NCBI GenBank assembly: GCA_963829845.1
Contig: CAWHKD010000030.1
Coordinates: 66,575 to 130,574, forward strand
Length of the DNA stretch: 64,000 nucleotides
Direction: 5' to 3'
Source: Gaiellasilicea sp963829845
GTDB lineage: Bacteria > Actinomycetota > Thermoleophilia > Gaiellales > Gaiellaceae
Each line of letters begins with the position of its first letter. Positions within the stretch are counted from its first letter, which is position 1. Under the pieces are notes generated by a model. That model saw nothing but the letters and a program-made list of their open reading frames with translations. It was not told where the DNA came from and searched no databases. Position numbers and translations under genes: made by a program. Shown here piece after piece: positions 17,736-26,238 of the stretch.

Positions 17736-19229
17736 GTGAACGGGGCGCTGACCGACCTGAAGCAGTTGCTGGCCGAGGTCTACGACCTGCAGAAGGCGGT
17801 AGCGATCGCCGGCTGGGACCAGCGGACGATGATGCCGCCGCAGGGCGCCGCCGGGCGGGCGGAGGTGTCCGCGACGCTCTCGGGCGTGGCGCACGAGCGG
17901 TTCACCTCCGACGAGATCGGTCGCCTGCTCGACGAGCTCGCGCCGCTCGAGGCGGAGAGCGACTACGACTCAGACGACGCGAGCCTCATCCGCGTCACCC
18001 GCCGCGATTGGGAGAAGGCGCGCCGGGTCCCGGCCGAGCTCGAAGCCGACTGGGCGCGCGAGGCAGGCAAGGCGCACGTCGCCTGGCTCGAGGCGCGCGA
18101 GGCGAACGACTTCTCCGTCTTCCGGCCGGCGCTCCAGCGCGTTCACGACGTCGCGCTGCGCTGGGCGGAGCACATGGAGCCGGGCGACTCGCCGTACGAC
18201 GTCTTCCTCGACGAGTACGAGCCCGGGATGAAGACGGCCGAGGTGAAGGCGGTCTTCGACGTGCTCCGTCCGGAGCTGACGGCGATCGTGCGCGCGGCGG
18301 GCGAACCCGCGGACGACTCCTTCCTCGAGGGTGACTTCCCGGTCGCGACGCAGCAGGAGTTCCTCGACGGCGTCCTGCGCGACTTCGGGTTCCCGGAGGG
18401 CACCTACCGCCTCGACCCGACCGTGCACCCGTTCGCGACGACGTTCTCGCGCACTGACATCCGGATGACGACGCGCTACAACTCGACCAACCTGCGCGCA
18501 CTCTGGGCCGGGATGCACGAGGCGGGCCACGGCTTGACCTATTTGGGCACGGAGCCGGCGCTGGCGCGGTCGCCGCTCTACGGGAATGCATCGCTCGGCC
18601 TCGGCGAGTCGCAGAGCCGAACCTGGGAGAACCTCGTCGGTCGCTCGCTCGCCTTCTGGCGCGGCCGGCTGCCTGAGCTGCAGCGCCTCTTCCCGCAGCT
18701 CGAGACGGTCGACCTCGAGACCTGGTATCGCGGCATCAACCGCGTCGCCCCTGGGCTGATCCGCGTCGACTCCGACGAGGTCACATACTCGCTCCACATC
18801 ATCCTCCGCTTCGAGCTGGAGCAGGAGCTCGTCGCCGGCGCGCTTGCGCTGGACGACCTGCCGGAGGCATGGAACGCGAAGATGCACGACCTGCTCGGGG
18901 TGGACGTGCCCGATGACGCCCGTGGCGTCCTTCAGGACGTGCACTGGACGCGCGCCTCGTACGGCTACTTCCCCACGTACGCCCTCGGCAATGTGCTCTC
19001 GGTCCAGATCTGGCGTGCGATCGAGGAGGAGTTGCCCGACCTGGACGCTCAGATCGAGGCAGGAGAGTTCGGCCCGCTGTACGAGTCGCTGCGGCGCCGG
19101 ATCTACCGGCACGGCCGCAAGTTCACGCCGCTCGAGACGCTCGAGCGCGCGATCGGCGCGACTGATGTCGATCCGCAGCCGTACCTCGCCTACCTCCGCT
19201 CGAAGGTCGCCGGCCTCCAGCACGCGTAG
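17736..19229 (+). CDS. M32 family metallocarboxypeptidase
   Basis: 497 residues, the normal length for M32 enzymes (about 500), using GTG 17736. The frame is open further upstream but overlaps the divergent gene. The zinc motif is H261-E262-A-G-H265 (WAGMHEAGHGLTYLG), followed by GESQSRTWENLVGRS, which brings the third ligand, and the family signature IRVDSDEVTYSLHIILRFEL. These are large helical carboxypeptidases acting in the cytoplasm with wide specificity for C-terminal residues. The gene is complete and free of frameshifts. 260 nt without a gene follow it, in which I find only weak GC-rich sequence. Confidence 0.9.
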   Translation: MNGALTDLKQLLAEVYDLQKAVAIAGWDQRTMMPPQGAAGRAEVSATLSGVAHERFTSDEIGRLLDELAPLEAESDYDSDDASLIRVTRRDWEKARRVPAELEADWAREAGKAHVAWLEAREANDFSVFRPALQRVHDVALRWAEHMEPGDSPYDVFLDEYEPGMKTAEVKAVFDVLRPELTAIVRAAGEPADDSFLEGDFPVATQQEFLDGVLRDFGFPEGTYRLDPTVHPFATTFSRTDIRMTTRYNSTNLRALWAGMHEAGHGLTYLGTEPALARSPLYGNASLGLGESQSRTWENLVGRSLAFWRGRLPELQRLFPQLETVDLETWYRGINRVAPGLIRVDSDEVTYSLHIILRFELEQELVAGALALDDLPEAWNAKMHDLLGVDVPDDARGVLQDVHWTRASYGYFPTYALGNVLSVQIWRAIEEELPDLDAQIEAGEFGPLYESLRRRIYRHGRKFTPLETLERAIGATDVDPQPYLAYLRSKVAGLQHA

Positions 19230-19489
19230 CGCTACTCGACGAGCACGACACCGCCTCGTGCACCGCGCGGCTGGCTCGGCGAGGCGCTCGATGAAGCGCG
19301 ACAGGTGCGGGGATCACGCCCGGCTTCCGCGTCCACGAGCGAACGAGGAGTCGTCGACGTACGCAGTGCGCGTGCTTTCCGAGGTGCGAACGTCTCTTCC
19401 CGCGGACCGGGGGGCGCCCCCGTGCGCCTGGTCTCGAACCTCGCATCCTCCCGAATCGCGCCCCAGCCGCCGTCCGTAGACTCAGGCTC

Positions 19490-20641
19490 GTGGAGGACGT
19501 CCTTCTGCGCGCGCGGGCCCTCGTCGAGAGCTTCGAGGCCCTCGTGCGCGCCGAGCTGCCGCAGGACGCGGAGCTCTTCGACGCGCACGTCCATCTCGGC
19601 ACCGATATCGACGGCATGCGCGGCAATCTCGACGAGCTGCTTCGGATCCAGCGCGCACATGGGATCACCCGCTCGTTCATGTTCTGCCTCGACGAGCCCG
19701 ACCGGCATCCGGGCTTTCGCGCGCCGAACGACCGCACGCTCGCGTTCGCGGAGCAGAGCAAGGGCGAGCTCGTCCCCTTCGTCCGGCTCGACCTCGCGGA
19801 GAGCCCGATCGAGGAGGCCGTCCGCTGCCTCGACCGCGGTGCCGGCGGGATCAAGCTGCACCCGCGCGCGCAGAAGTTCCTGCTCGACGACGAGCGGCTC
19901 GCGCCCGTGTTCGAGCTCGCGGCCGACCGGCGCGTGCCGATCCTGATCCACGGCGGCCGCGGCCTGCCGCCGATCGCCGACGCGCTCGCCCGCCTGATGG
20001 ACGCCTACGAGCCGCAGCTGATCGTCGCCCACGCGGGCATCGCCGACCTGGCCGCGCTCGCACGCCACTTCTCCGGCCGGCCGGGCGTCTTCTTCGACAC
20101 GTCCGTGTGGAGCCCGCTCGACCTGCTCGACCTCTACCGGCTCGTCTCCCCCGAGCAGGTGCTCTACGCCTCCGACTACCCGTACGGGACGCAGCCGGCT
20201 TCGCTGCACGCCTCGCTCCGCACCGCCCGGATGGCGGGGCTCGACGACGAGCAGCTGCGGGCGATGCTCGGCGGCAGCGCGCGCCGGATCGCAGCGGGCG
20301 AGGAAGCGCTGCCGCTGACGCCGCCGCGCGGGCCGCAGGACGTCGCGCACCCGCTCACGTTCGCACGGATCCACCAGTACCTCTCGATGGCGACGCCGCT
20401 CCTCTGGATGCGGCAGGCAGACACGATCGGCGTGATCGGCCTGGCGCTGAATGCCTGCGACGAGCGTTCGAACGGCCACCGCGACGAGACGGAGCTGATC
20501 CGCGAGCTGCTCAGCGCCGCGCGGGATCTCTGGCGTGCCTTCCCGGAGGCCGAGGACGAGGCCGAGCGGGTGCGGACCGCCCGGATCGCGTTCCGGCTCG
20601 TCCACCTCGCGAACATCACGGCGGTGACCTCGGCTGTTTAG
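19490..20641 (+). CDS. Amidohydrolase family (amidohydrolase 2) protein
   Basis: 383 residues starting at GTG 19490; a TAGACT box ends 7 nt upstream. It has the TIM-barrel metal signature: FDAHVHLG (H-x-H strand 1), GGIKLHPRAQKF (strand 4 region), PILIHGGRG, LIVAHAGIADLAALARHF and the late Asp in VLYASDYPYG. This fits the amidohydrolase 2 / decarboxylase-like branch. A C-terminal helical extension of about 100 residues (ARIHQYLSMATPLLWMRQAD onward) is not part of the usual fold. Its role may relate to the molybdenum hydroxylase genes that follow, but hairpin element B lies between. Confidence 0.82.
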   Translation: MEDVLLRARALVESFEALVRAELPQDAELFDAHVHLGTDIDGMRGNLDELLRIQRAHGITRSFMFCLDEPDRHPGFRAPNDRTLAFAEQSKGELVPFVRLDLAESPIEEAVRCLDRGAGGIKLHPRAQKFLLDDERLAPVFELAADRRVPILIHGGRGLPPIADALARLMDAYEPQLIVAHAGIADLAALARHFSGRPGVFFDTSVWSPLDLLDLYRLVSPEQVLYASDYPYGTQPASLHASLRTARMAGLDDEQLRAMLGGSARRIAAGEEALPLTPPRGPQDVAHPLTFARIHQYLSMATPLLWMRQADTIGVIGLALNACDERSNGHRDETELIRELLSAARDLWRAFPEAEDEAERVRTARIAFRLVHLANITAVTSAV

Positions 20642-20645
20642 TGCC

Positions 20646-20797
20646 TCCTCCAGTACCGGTCTGGTGCTTCTGGCGAGTGGCCGGGGCCGTCAGGCAAGGA
20701 CGCAGGGAGCGCCGATATGCAGGCATATCGGCGCGACTGAGGACGCCGCATGACGGTTCCGGACGCCGCCAGAAGTGCCTTGACCGGTGCTGGAGGA
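20646..20797. repeat. Long hairpin element, copy B
   Basis: Left arm 20646-20675 and right arm 20767-20797 are complementary: a 16-bp helix with one wobble (TCCTCCAGTACCGGTC), a short internal loop, then a perfect 9-bp CTTCTGGCG helix. Pairing continues with CCGGGGCCGTCA opposite TGACGGTTCCGG (wobble pairs only). The core at 20692-20751 is the same as copy A (10059-10118) at 52 of 60 positions. Its terminal hairpin is GATATG-CAGG-CATATC, so two loop-proximal pairs differ from copy A in a compensatory way. The arm sequences are unrelated to those of copy A. It begins 4 nt after the amidohydrolase stop and ends at the ribosome-binding site of the next gene. Confidence 0.8.
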
Positions 20798-21235
20798 GAC
20801 ACGTATCTGAAGGTCAACGGCCACGACCACTCGTTCCAGGCGCCGGTCGGGCAGACGCTCGCCGAGACCCTGCGCGACGATCTCGGGCTGACCGGAACGA
20901 AGATCGCCTGCGGCGAAGGACACTGCGGCGCGTGCACAGTTCAGCTCGACGGCGTGCCGGTACTCAGCTGCATCACGCTCGTGCACACGGTCGGCGAGCG
21001 CGAGGTGACGACGATCGAGGGGCTCAAGGACCATCCGCTGGTCGATGCCTTCGTCCGCACCGACGCGCTCCAGTGCGGCTTCTGCACGCCCGGCCAGATC
21101 GTCTCGGCCGCGGCGCTCGTTGCCGAGAACGCCGAGCCGTCCGCCGACGAGATCAGGCACCGCATGGCCGGAAACCTCTGCCGCTGCGGCACGTATCCGC
21201 GGATCGAGGAGGCGATCTCGACATGGAGGTCGTGA
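20750..21235 (+). CDS. Molybdenum hydroxylase small subunit, [2Fe-2S] protein
   Basis: Electron-transfer subunit of a xanthine dehydrogenase family enzyme. The plant-type cluster is bound by CGEGHCGACTV plus a later C (VLSC), and the second cluster by CGFCTPGQI and LCRCGTYPR. The start is uncertain. ATG 20750 is inside the arm of hairpin element B and would add about 19 residues unlike the family. The best ribosome-binding site, GGAGGAG at 20792-20798, points to CTG at 20807, which would give the usual KVNGHDHSF N-terminus. TTG 20780 is a third choice. The stop is 1 nt before the large-subunit ATG, so the subunits are coupled. Confidence 0.88.
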   Translation: MTVPDAARSALTGAGGDTYLKVNGHDHSFQAPVGQTLAETLRDDLGLTGTKIACGEGHCGACTVQLDGVPVLSCITLVHTVGEREVTTIEGLKDHPLVDAFVRTDALQCGFCTPGQIVSAAALVAENAEPSADEIRHRMAGNLCRCGTYPRIEEAISTWRS

Positions 21236-21236
21236 G

Positions 21237-23504
21237 ATGGCGCGGCTGATCAAGTCCGAGAAGGAGGTCGAGGGCCGGTACGAGGAGGTCTGGACGCTCG
21301 TCGAAGAGGACGCGCTCGACCAATGGCCGGCCGGGCCAGGTGCGGTCGTCGGCAAGGACGCACCACGGCTCGACGGCTACGAGAAGGCGCGCGGCGAGGC
21401 CCGCTACACGGGCGACATCAAGCTCCCCGGGATGCTCGAGAGCACGATCCTGCGCAGCCCACACGCGCGAGCGCGGGTCAAGCGAATCGACCTCGACGTC
21501 GCCGCGGCCGCGCCAGGCGTGCTCGCCATCGTCGGCCCCGGCGAGATCATCGGCATTGACGACGAGGCGGACTTCGAAGGCGACGCGGTCGCCGGCGTCG
21601 CGGCCGAGACGCTCGCGCAGGCTCGGTCTGCGCTCGAGCTGATCGAGGTCGAATGGGAGGAGCTGGAGCCGCTGCTGGACGCCGACGAGGCCGTCGCACG
21701 CGGCTCGCTGCTGCAGGAGTCGCGCCGCTACGAGCGCGGCGACTACGAGCAAGGGCTGGCGCAGGCGGACGCGGTCGTCGAGGCGGAATACACGACGCAG
21801 ACGCTCAACCACAACCCGCTCGAGACGCACCAGTGCGTCTGCGAGTGGCGTGGCGAGAGCCTCGACGTCTACGTCTCGACGCAGTACATCTGGGGGCTGC
21901 GCAGCGAGCTGGCCGAGCACCTGGGCCTACCCCAGGACAAGGTGCGGGTGATCTGTGAGTTCATGGGCGGCGGCTTCGGGGCCAAGGCCGGGATGGGCAA
22001 CTACCTCGCGCTCGCCGCCGAGCTGGCGAGGAGGACGAAGCGGCCGGTGCGCTGCGCGCTCTCACGCCGGGAGGAGAATGTCGTCGGCGGCAACCGCAAC
22101 GCCACGCGCCAGCGGGTGACCGCCGCGGCTCGTGCCGACGGGACGCTGACCGCGCTCGGCGGCGAGTACACGTGCGCGCTCGGCTGGTCGGGCTGGCTGC
22201 CGCCCACGGCCGGACCGACACAGCTCCTCTACGCGTGCGAGAACGTGCGCACGGTCGAGCACGGCGCCAGGCTGAACATCCCGCCGATGGCCGCGTTCCG
22301 CGCGCCCGGCTTCGTCGAGGGAACCTGGTCACTCGAGTGCGTGCTCGACAAGCTCGCAGCGCAGCTCGGCGTCGACCCGCTCGAGCTGCGGAAGCTCAAC
22401 TACGCCGAGGTCGACGCGATGGACGGACGTCCGTTCTCCTCGAAGGGCCTGATGGAGTGCTACCGCCGCGCCGAGCCGCACTGGGCGCGGCGCCAGGAGG
22501 TCCGCGCCCGCTCGGACGAGATCTGGAAGCGAGGGATGGGGATGGCGAGCCAGATCTGGTACGGCGGCGGCGGCCCGCCCAGCTACGCCTGGGTGCGACT
22601 CGGGTCGGACGGGCGCGCGAACGTGGTCACGGCGATGCAGGACATCGGCACCGGCACGCGCACGGCGGTGGCGATGGTCGCCGCGGAGGAGCTCGGCCTC
22701 CCGCTCGACCACGTCGAGGTGCAGATCGGAGACTCGGCCCGCGGGCCGTACGCGTCGATCTCGGGTGGCTCGTCGACGCTTCCCTCGATGGGACCCGCCG
22801 TGCGCTCGGCAGCCGCGGATGCGGCTCGCCAGGTGGTGGAGCTGGCGGCGCAGCGGTTCGACCGCCCCGAGGAGACGCTCACCCTCCGCAGCGGCAACAT
22901 CGTCTGCTCCGACGGCGGTAGCTGGCCGCTTGCAGAGATCACCGGCCTGCTGGACGCCGGCCAGATCCTGGGCAAAGGCGCACGCGGCCCGAACCCGACC
23001 GGGATGCGCGTGCTCACGTTCGGGCTCCAGCTCGCCGAAGTCGCCGTCGACGTCGGCACCGGTGAGGTGCGAGTCGAGAAGGTCGTCGCGATCCACGACG
23101 TCGGTCGCGTGATCAACCCGCTCGGCGCCCGCAGCCAGATCGAGGGCGGGATCATCCAGGCGCTCGGGCACACATTCTCGGAGCACCGGCTCGACGACCC
23201 GCGCACCGGCACAGTGTTGACGAAGACGCTCGACGCGTACAAGCTGCCCACGATCGCCGACGTGCCGGAGATCGTCTGCGATCTCGTCGACGTCCCCGAC
23301 GAGCACTTGACGAATCTCGGCTCGAAGGGGCTCGGTGAGCCGCCGATCGTGCCGACGGCGGCCGCGATCGCCAACGCAATCCGAGACGCGACCGGCGCAG
23401 ACGTCACCTCGCTCCCAATCACGCGCGAGGAGATCCTGCGCGCGCTCCGCGAGGCCGAGGCGCGCGCAAAGGGGAAGGAGCCCGTTGCGGCTGGAGCGGC
23501 CTAG
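21237..23504 (+). CDS. Molybdenum hydroxylase large (molybdopterin-binding) subunit
   Basis: 755 residues; ATG 21237 follows a GGAGG site. It carries the Mo-cofactor substrate-oxidation fold: GEARYTGDIKLPGMLESTIL, then ICEFMGGGFGAKAGMGNYLA, AAFRAPGFVEGTWSLE, and the C-terminal active-site SKGLGEPPIVPTAAAIANAI, whose Glu in GEPP is the conserved base. The enzyme would hydroxylate an aldehyde or N-heterocycle with water as oxygen source. A MocA-like protein downstream implies a molybdopterin cytosine dinucleotide cofactor. Its 3' end overlaps the FAD subunit start by 20 nt. Confidence 0.9.
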   Translation: MARLIKSEKEVEGRYEEVWTLVEEDALDQWPAGPGAVVGKDAPRLDGYEKARGEARYTGDIKLPGMLESTILRSPHARARVKRIDLDVAAAAPGVLAIVGPGEIIGIDDEADFEGDAVAGVAAETLAQARSALELIEVEWEELEPLLDADEAVARGSLLQESRRYERGDYEQGLAQADAVVEAEYTTQTLNHNPLETHQCVCEWRGESLDVYVSTQYIWGLRSELAEHLGLPQDKVRVICEFMGGGFGAKAGMGNYLALAAELARRTKRPVRCALSRREENVVGGNRNATRQRVTAAARADGTLTALGGEYTCALGWSGWLPPTAGPTQLLYACENVRTVEHGARLNIPPMAAFRAPGFVEGTWSLECVLDKLAAQLGVDPLELRKLNYAEVDAMDGRPFSSKGLMECYRRAEPHWARRQEVRARSDEIWKRGMGMASQIWYGGGGPPSYAWVRLGSDGRANVVTAMQDIGTGTRTAVAMVAAEELGLPLDHVEVQIGDSARGPYASISGGSSTLPSMGPAVRSAAADAARQVVELAAQRFDRPEETLTLRSGNIVCSDGGSWPLAEITGLLDAGQILGKGARGPNPTGMRVLTFGLQLAEVAVDVGTGEVRVEKVVAIHDVGRVINPLGARSQIEGGIIQALGHTFSEHRLDDPRTGTVLTKTLDAYKLPTIADVPEIVCDLVDVPDEHLTNLGSKGLGEPPIVPTAAAIANAIRDATGADVTSLPITREEILRALREAEARAKGKEPVAAGAA

Positions 23505-24315
23505 CTCGTCCGCGGAGGCGGTGGCCTCGCTCGCCGACGGACGCGCGCTCGCGGGCGGCACGGAGCTCGTGCCGCTGCTGCGTGACGGGATCGTCGCGGC
23601 AGAAAAGCTTGTCGACGTCCGCGGCGCCGTGCCGACCGGCATCTCCGGACGAACGATCGGCGCCGGCACGACGCTGGCCGAGCTCGAAGCCTCAACGGAG
23701 ATTCCTACGGCACTGCGCGAGGCGTGTCGGCTGGCGGCGTCGCCCCAGCTCAGGAACATGGGCACGATCGGCGGCAACCTGCTCCAGGCGACGCGCTGTT
23801 GGTACTGGCGGCTCAAGTTCCCGTGCCGGCTGCACGGCGGCGACACGTGCCACGCACGCGACGGCCAGCACCGCGAGCACGCGTTCTTCGGGAACGACTT
23901 CTGCGCCTCCGCGCACCCCTCCGACCCGGCCGCCGCCCTGCTCGCGCTCGGCGCCCGCATCCACACCGACCGACGCGAGCTCGGGCTCGCCGAGCTCTAC
24001 CGACTGCCCACGGAGGACGACCGCTCGATCACGACCCTCGCTCCCGACGAGCTGATCCTCGAGCTCGAGCTGCCCGAGGTCGAGGCGAGCGCCTACCTGA
24101 AGGCGATGGACCGGCAGCGCTGGGCGTTCGCGCTTGTCGGCGTCGCCGCCGCGCGCGTCGGTGGCGAGATTCGGATCGCGCTCGCGGGGGCGGCGCCGGT
24201 CCCGTGGTTGCTGTCGTCACGCGACGAGCTCGACCGCGCCACACCGCTCGAAGGCACGGCGTTCAAGGTCGAGATCGCCCGCACACTCGTGACGCGAGCG
24301 ATCGCGGCGCTCTAG
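23485..24315 (+). CDS. Molybdenum hydroxylase FAD subunit with four-cysteine insert
   Basis: 276 residues from TTG 23485, chosen because AAGGAG ends 4 nt before it. The FAD-binding signatures of the CO dehydrogenase medium subunit are present: ALAGGTELVPLLRDG near residue 22 and QLRNMGTIGGNLLQATRC near residue 88. Between the FAD motifs and SDPAAALLALGA there is an extra loop with C105, C114, C122 and C140 (TRCWYW, PCRLHGGDTC, NDFC). A four-cysteine loop at this place binds an extra [4Fe-4S] cluster in 4-hydroxybenzoyl-CoA reductase and PaoABC-type enzymes. The subunit order small - large - FAD is unusual but known. Confidence 0.87.
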   Translation: MRLERPSSSAEAVASLADGRALAGGTELVPLLRDGIVAAEKLVDVRGAVPTGISGRTIGAGTTLAELEASTEIPTALREACRLAASPQLRNMGTIGGNLLQATRCWYWRLKFPCRLHGGDTCHARDGQHREHAFFGNDFCASAHPSDPAAALLALGARIHTDRRELGLAELYRLPTEDDRSITTLAPDELILELELPEVEASAYLKAMDRQRWAFALVGVAAARVGGEIRIALAGAAPVPWLLSSRDELDRATPLEGTAFKVEIARTLVTRAIAAL

Positions 24316-24332
24316 ATACGATCGCGCTCGTC

Positions 24333-25004
24333 ATGCGACGCGCGCTCCTTCCTTCGCTACTCAGCCTGGTGCTCGCGCTGTCGCTCTCGGCCTGCGGCGG
24401 CGACGACGAGGAGTCGTCAGGCGCTGGCACCGGTGCATCGTCCACCGCGAACGACGGCTGCGAGACCGTCGACGCGCCGGAGGCGAAGGCCGACGGCGGC
24501 GAGACGGCGCCCACCGGCTCGCTCGAGGCCGGCACGACGTACGAGCTCGTCGTCGAGACCAACTGCGGCAGCTTCACGATCAGGCTCGATCCAACGCTCG
24601 CGCCGAAGACCACAGCATCGCTCGTCGCGCTCGCCGAGGACGGGTTCTACGACGGGACAACGTTCCACCGGGTCGTCCCGGGCTTCGTGATCCAGGGCGG
24701 CGACCCGACCGGTACCGGCACAGGCGGGCCCGGCTACACAACGACTGACGAGCCGCCGACCGACACCCAGTACACCGAGGGGACCGTGGCGATGGCGAAG
24801 TCGGCAGCAGATCCGGCCGGGACCTCCGGCAGCCAGTTCTTCGTCGTCACTGCGCCGGATGCCGGGCTCCCACCCGAGTACGCCGTCGTCGGCACGGTCA
24901 CGGAGGGGATGGAGACCGTGAGCGCGATCGAGGCGCTCGGCACCGGCGACGGGCCGCCGGCAAAACCGGTCGTGATCGAGAAAGTGACCGTCCGGAAGAG
25001 CTGA
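24333..25004 (+). CDS. Lipoprotein cyclophilin-type peptidyl-prolyl isomerase
   Basis: 223 residues. The N-terminus is a lipoprotein signal with lipobox LSAC (SLVLALSLSACGGDD), followed by a 60-residue acidic linker. A cyclophilin domain then shows LVVETNCGSFTIRLDPTLAP, TTFHRVVPGFVIQGGDPTG (catalytic R in FHRV), GTVAMAKSAADPAGTSGSQF and the closing VTEGMETVSAIEALGTGDG. It should fold exported proteins at the outer face of the membrane. It lies 17 nt after the hydroxylase FAD gene and its TGA overlaps the next ATG (TGATG), but a TACGAT box before its ATG suggests it also has its own promoter. Confidence 0.88.
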   Translation: MRRALLPSLLSLVLALSLSACGGDDEESSGAGTGASSTANDGCETVDAPEAKADGGETAPTGSLEAGTTYELVVETNCGSFTIRLDPTLAPKTTASLVALAEDGFYDGTTFHRVVPGFVIQGGDPTGTGTGGPGYTTTDEPPTDTQYTEGTVAMAKSAADPAGTSGSQFFVVTAPDAGLPPEYAVVGTVTEGMETVSAIEALGTGDGPPAKPVVIEKVTVRKS

Positions 25005-25519
25005 TGATCGGCGCCGTCGTCCTCGCTGCAGGTGCAGCGACGCGGTTCGGCGCGCCGAAGCAGCGGCTGCTCCTCCCCGCCGTGCTCGAGCACGTGCAGG
25101 GCCTCGACCAGGTCGTCGTGGTCGCGGGTGCGTACCCGCTCGAAGGCGCGATCGACTGCCCCGACTGGGAGAAGGGGCCGGGCGCGTCGCTCCGCTGCGG
25201 TCTCGCCGCGCTGGCCCCGGACGTCGAGGCGGCCGTCGTGGTGCTCGCCGACGGCCCCTCGCTCGCACCTGCCGCGATCGACCGCGTGGTCGCCGAATGG
25301 CGCCGGAGCGCGTCTCCTGTGGTGGCGGCGAGCTACGGCGGCGACCGCGGTCACCCGCTCCTCGTCGCACGCGCCGCCTGGGCCGAGATCCCGGACGAGG
25401 GCCTGCGCGCGTTCGAGCCGTTGCTCGTCCCGTGCGACGACCTCGGCGAGCCGGGCGACGTCGACTACCAAGCGGATCTGCCGGAAAGGTTCAAGAGTGG
25501 CGCCGACGAACCGATGTAA
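25004..25519 (+). CDS. MocA-like molybdopterin cytidylyltransferase
   Basis: 171 residues with the nucleotidyltransferase fold of the MobA/MocA family: GAVVLAAGAATRFGAPKQRL (LAAGxSxRxGxxK), the acidic AVVVLADGPSLAPAAIDRVV, and YGGDRGHPLLV near the substrate site. MocA adds CMP to molybdopterin to form the dinucleotide used by xanthine dehydrogenase-type enzymes, which fits the adjacent three-subunit hydroxylase. The metal-binding aspartate is retained (LADGP rather than the usual LaDqP). It is short by about 20 residues near the N-terminal loop, so a generic NTP transferase role is the alternative. Confidence 0.8.
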   Translation: MIGAVVLAAGAATRFGAPKQRLLLPAVLEHVQGLDQVVVVAGAYPLEGAIDCPDWEKGPGASLRCGLAALAPDVEAAVVVLADGPSLAPAAIDRVVAEWRRSASPVVAASYGGDRGHPLLVARAAWAEIPDEGLRAFEPLLVPCDDLGEPGDVDYQADLPERFKSGADEPM

Positions 25520-25525
25520 CACGCA

Positions 25526-26236
25526 ATGGAGCTCGTTCGCCCAGTCCCCCAGAGCCTCGAGCTCGTCACGACCCGCAGCGCGCTGGCCTCGGCGCGCCTC
25601 CATCGGCGCCTGACCGTCGAGCAGGTCGCGAAGCGCTCCGGGCTGACGCCCGACCAGATCGAGTGGCTCGAGGAGGGCCGGGTGTACCGCTTCCCCTCGA
25701 CCGACCACGCGATCGAGGCGACCCTGATTCTCTCGTCGGCGCTCGAGATCGGCCCGCGTGAGGCGCGGGAGCTCGCCGGGCTGCCGACGCCGCCACGGCC
25801 GCTCGACGTCAACCCCGCCGCCCGCCTGATCGGCGTCGCCGCGCTCTCCGCAGCGCTGATGGCGTTCGTCGCCTTCGTGCTCGTCCCCGCGGTGGCCGGA
25901 GAACCTGCCGTGACACCGATCGACCCGGTCGTCGCCCAGGCAGCGACCCTGCCGAAGCCGTGGAAGATCCACGTCGACGTGCTGAACGGCGCCGGCGACA
26001 TCAACTGGACGCGCCAGGTCGGCAGCCGGATCCAGTCGCTCGCCTACACGGTCAAGAAGGTCGGGCGCGCCGACCGGTTCGACTATCCGGAGAGCGCCGT
26101 CTACTACTCCGCCGGCGGCCGCCTGATCGCGGTCCGCCTCGCCCGGCAGCTCGGCTTCGTCACGCGTCCGCTCCCTGGGGGAACGAACCCGAATCGGCTG
26201 GTCGTGATCGTCGGCCCGCACCGCGGGCCTGGCTAG
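25526..26236 (+). CDS. HTH plus LytR_C domain membrane protein
   Basis: 236 residues in three parts. Residues 15-75 are a Cro/RodZ-like helix-turn-helix (LHRRLTVEQVAKRSGLTPDQ, then IEWLEEGRVYRF). Residues 100-125 are one membrane segment (LIGVAALSAALMAFVAFVLV). Residues 145-232 are a LytR C-terminal domain (IHVDVLNGAGDINWTRQVGS, then TVKKVGRADRFDYPESAVYY). The layout resembles RodZ-like envelope proteins with the DNA-binding-like part in the cytoplasm and the LytR_C part outside. A role in cell-wall assembly is inferred. It is convergent with the anti-sigma gene, with 2 nt between stops. Confidence 0.75.
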   Translation: MELVRPVPQSLELVTTRSALASARLHRRLTVEQVAKRSGLTPDQIEWLEEGRVYRFPSTDHAIEATLILSSALEIGPREARELAGLPTPPRPLDVNPAARLIGVAALSAALMAFVAFVLVPAVAGEPAVTPIDPVVAQAATLPKPWKIHVDVLNGAGDINWTRQVGSRIQSLAYTVKKVGRADRFDYPESAVYYSAGGRLIAVRLARQLGFVTRPLPGGTNPNRLVVIVGPHRGPG

Positions 26237-26238
26237 CC

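Noticed and set aside
19420..19470. A tRNA-like T-arm (GGTTCGAGACC on the minus strand) in the gap before the amidohydrolase
   Set aside because: The stem flanks do not pair (five-base arms disagree), and no acceptor or anticodon arm can be drawn.
19232..20605. A 457-codon open frame on the minus strand
   Set aside because: Fully antisense to the intact amidohydrolase gene and without recognisable domains.
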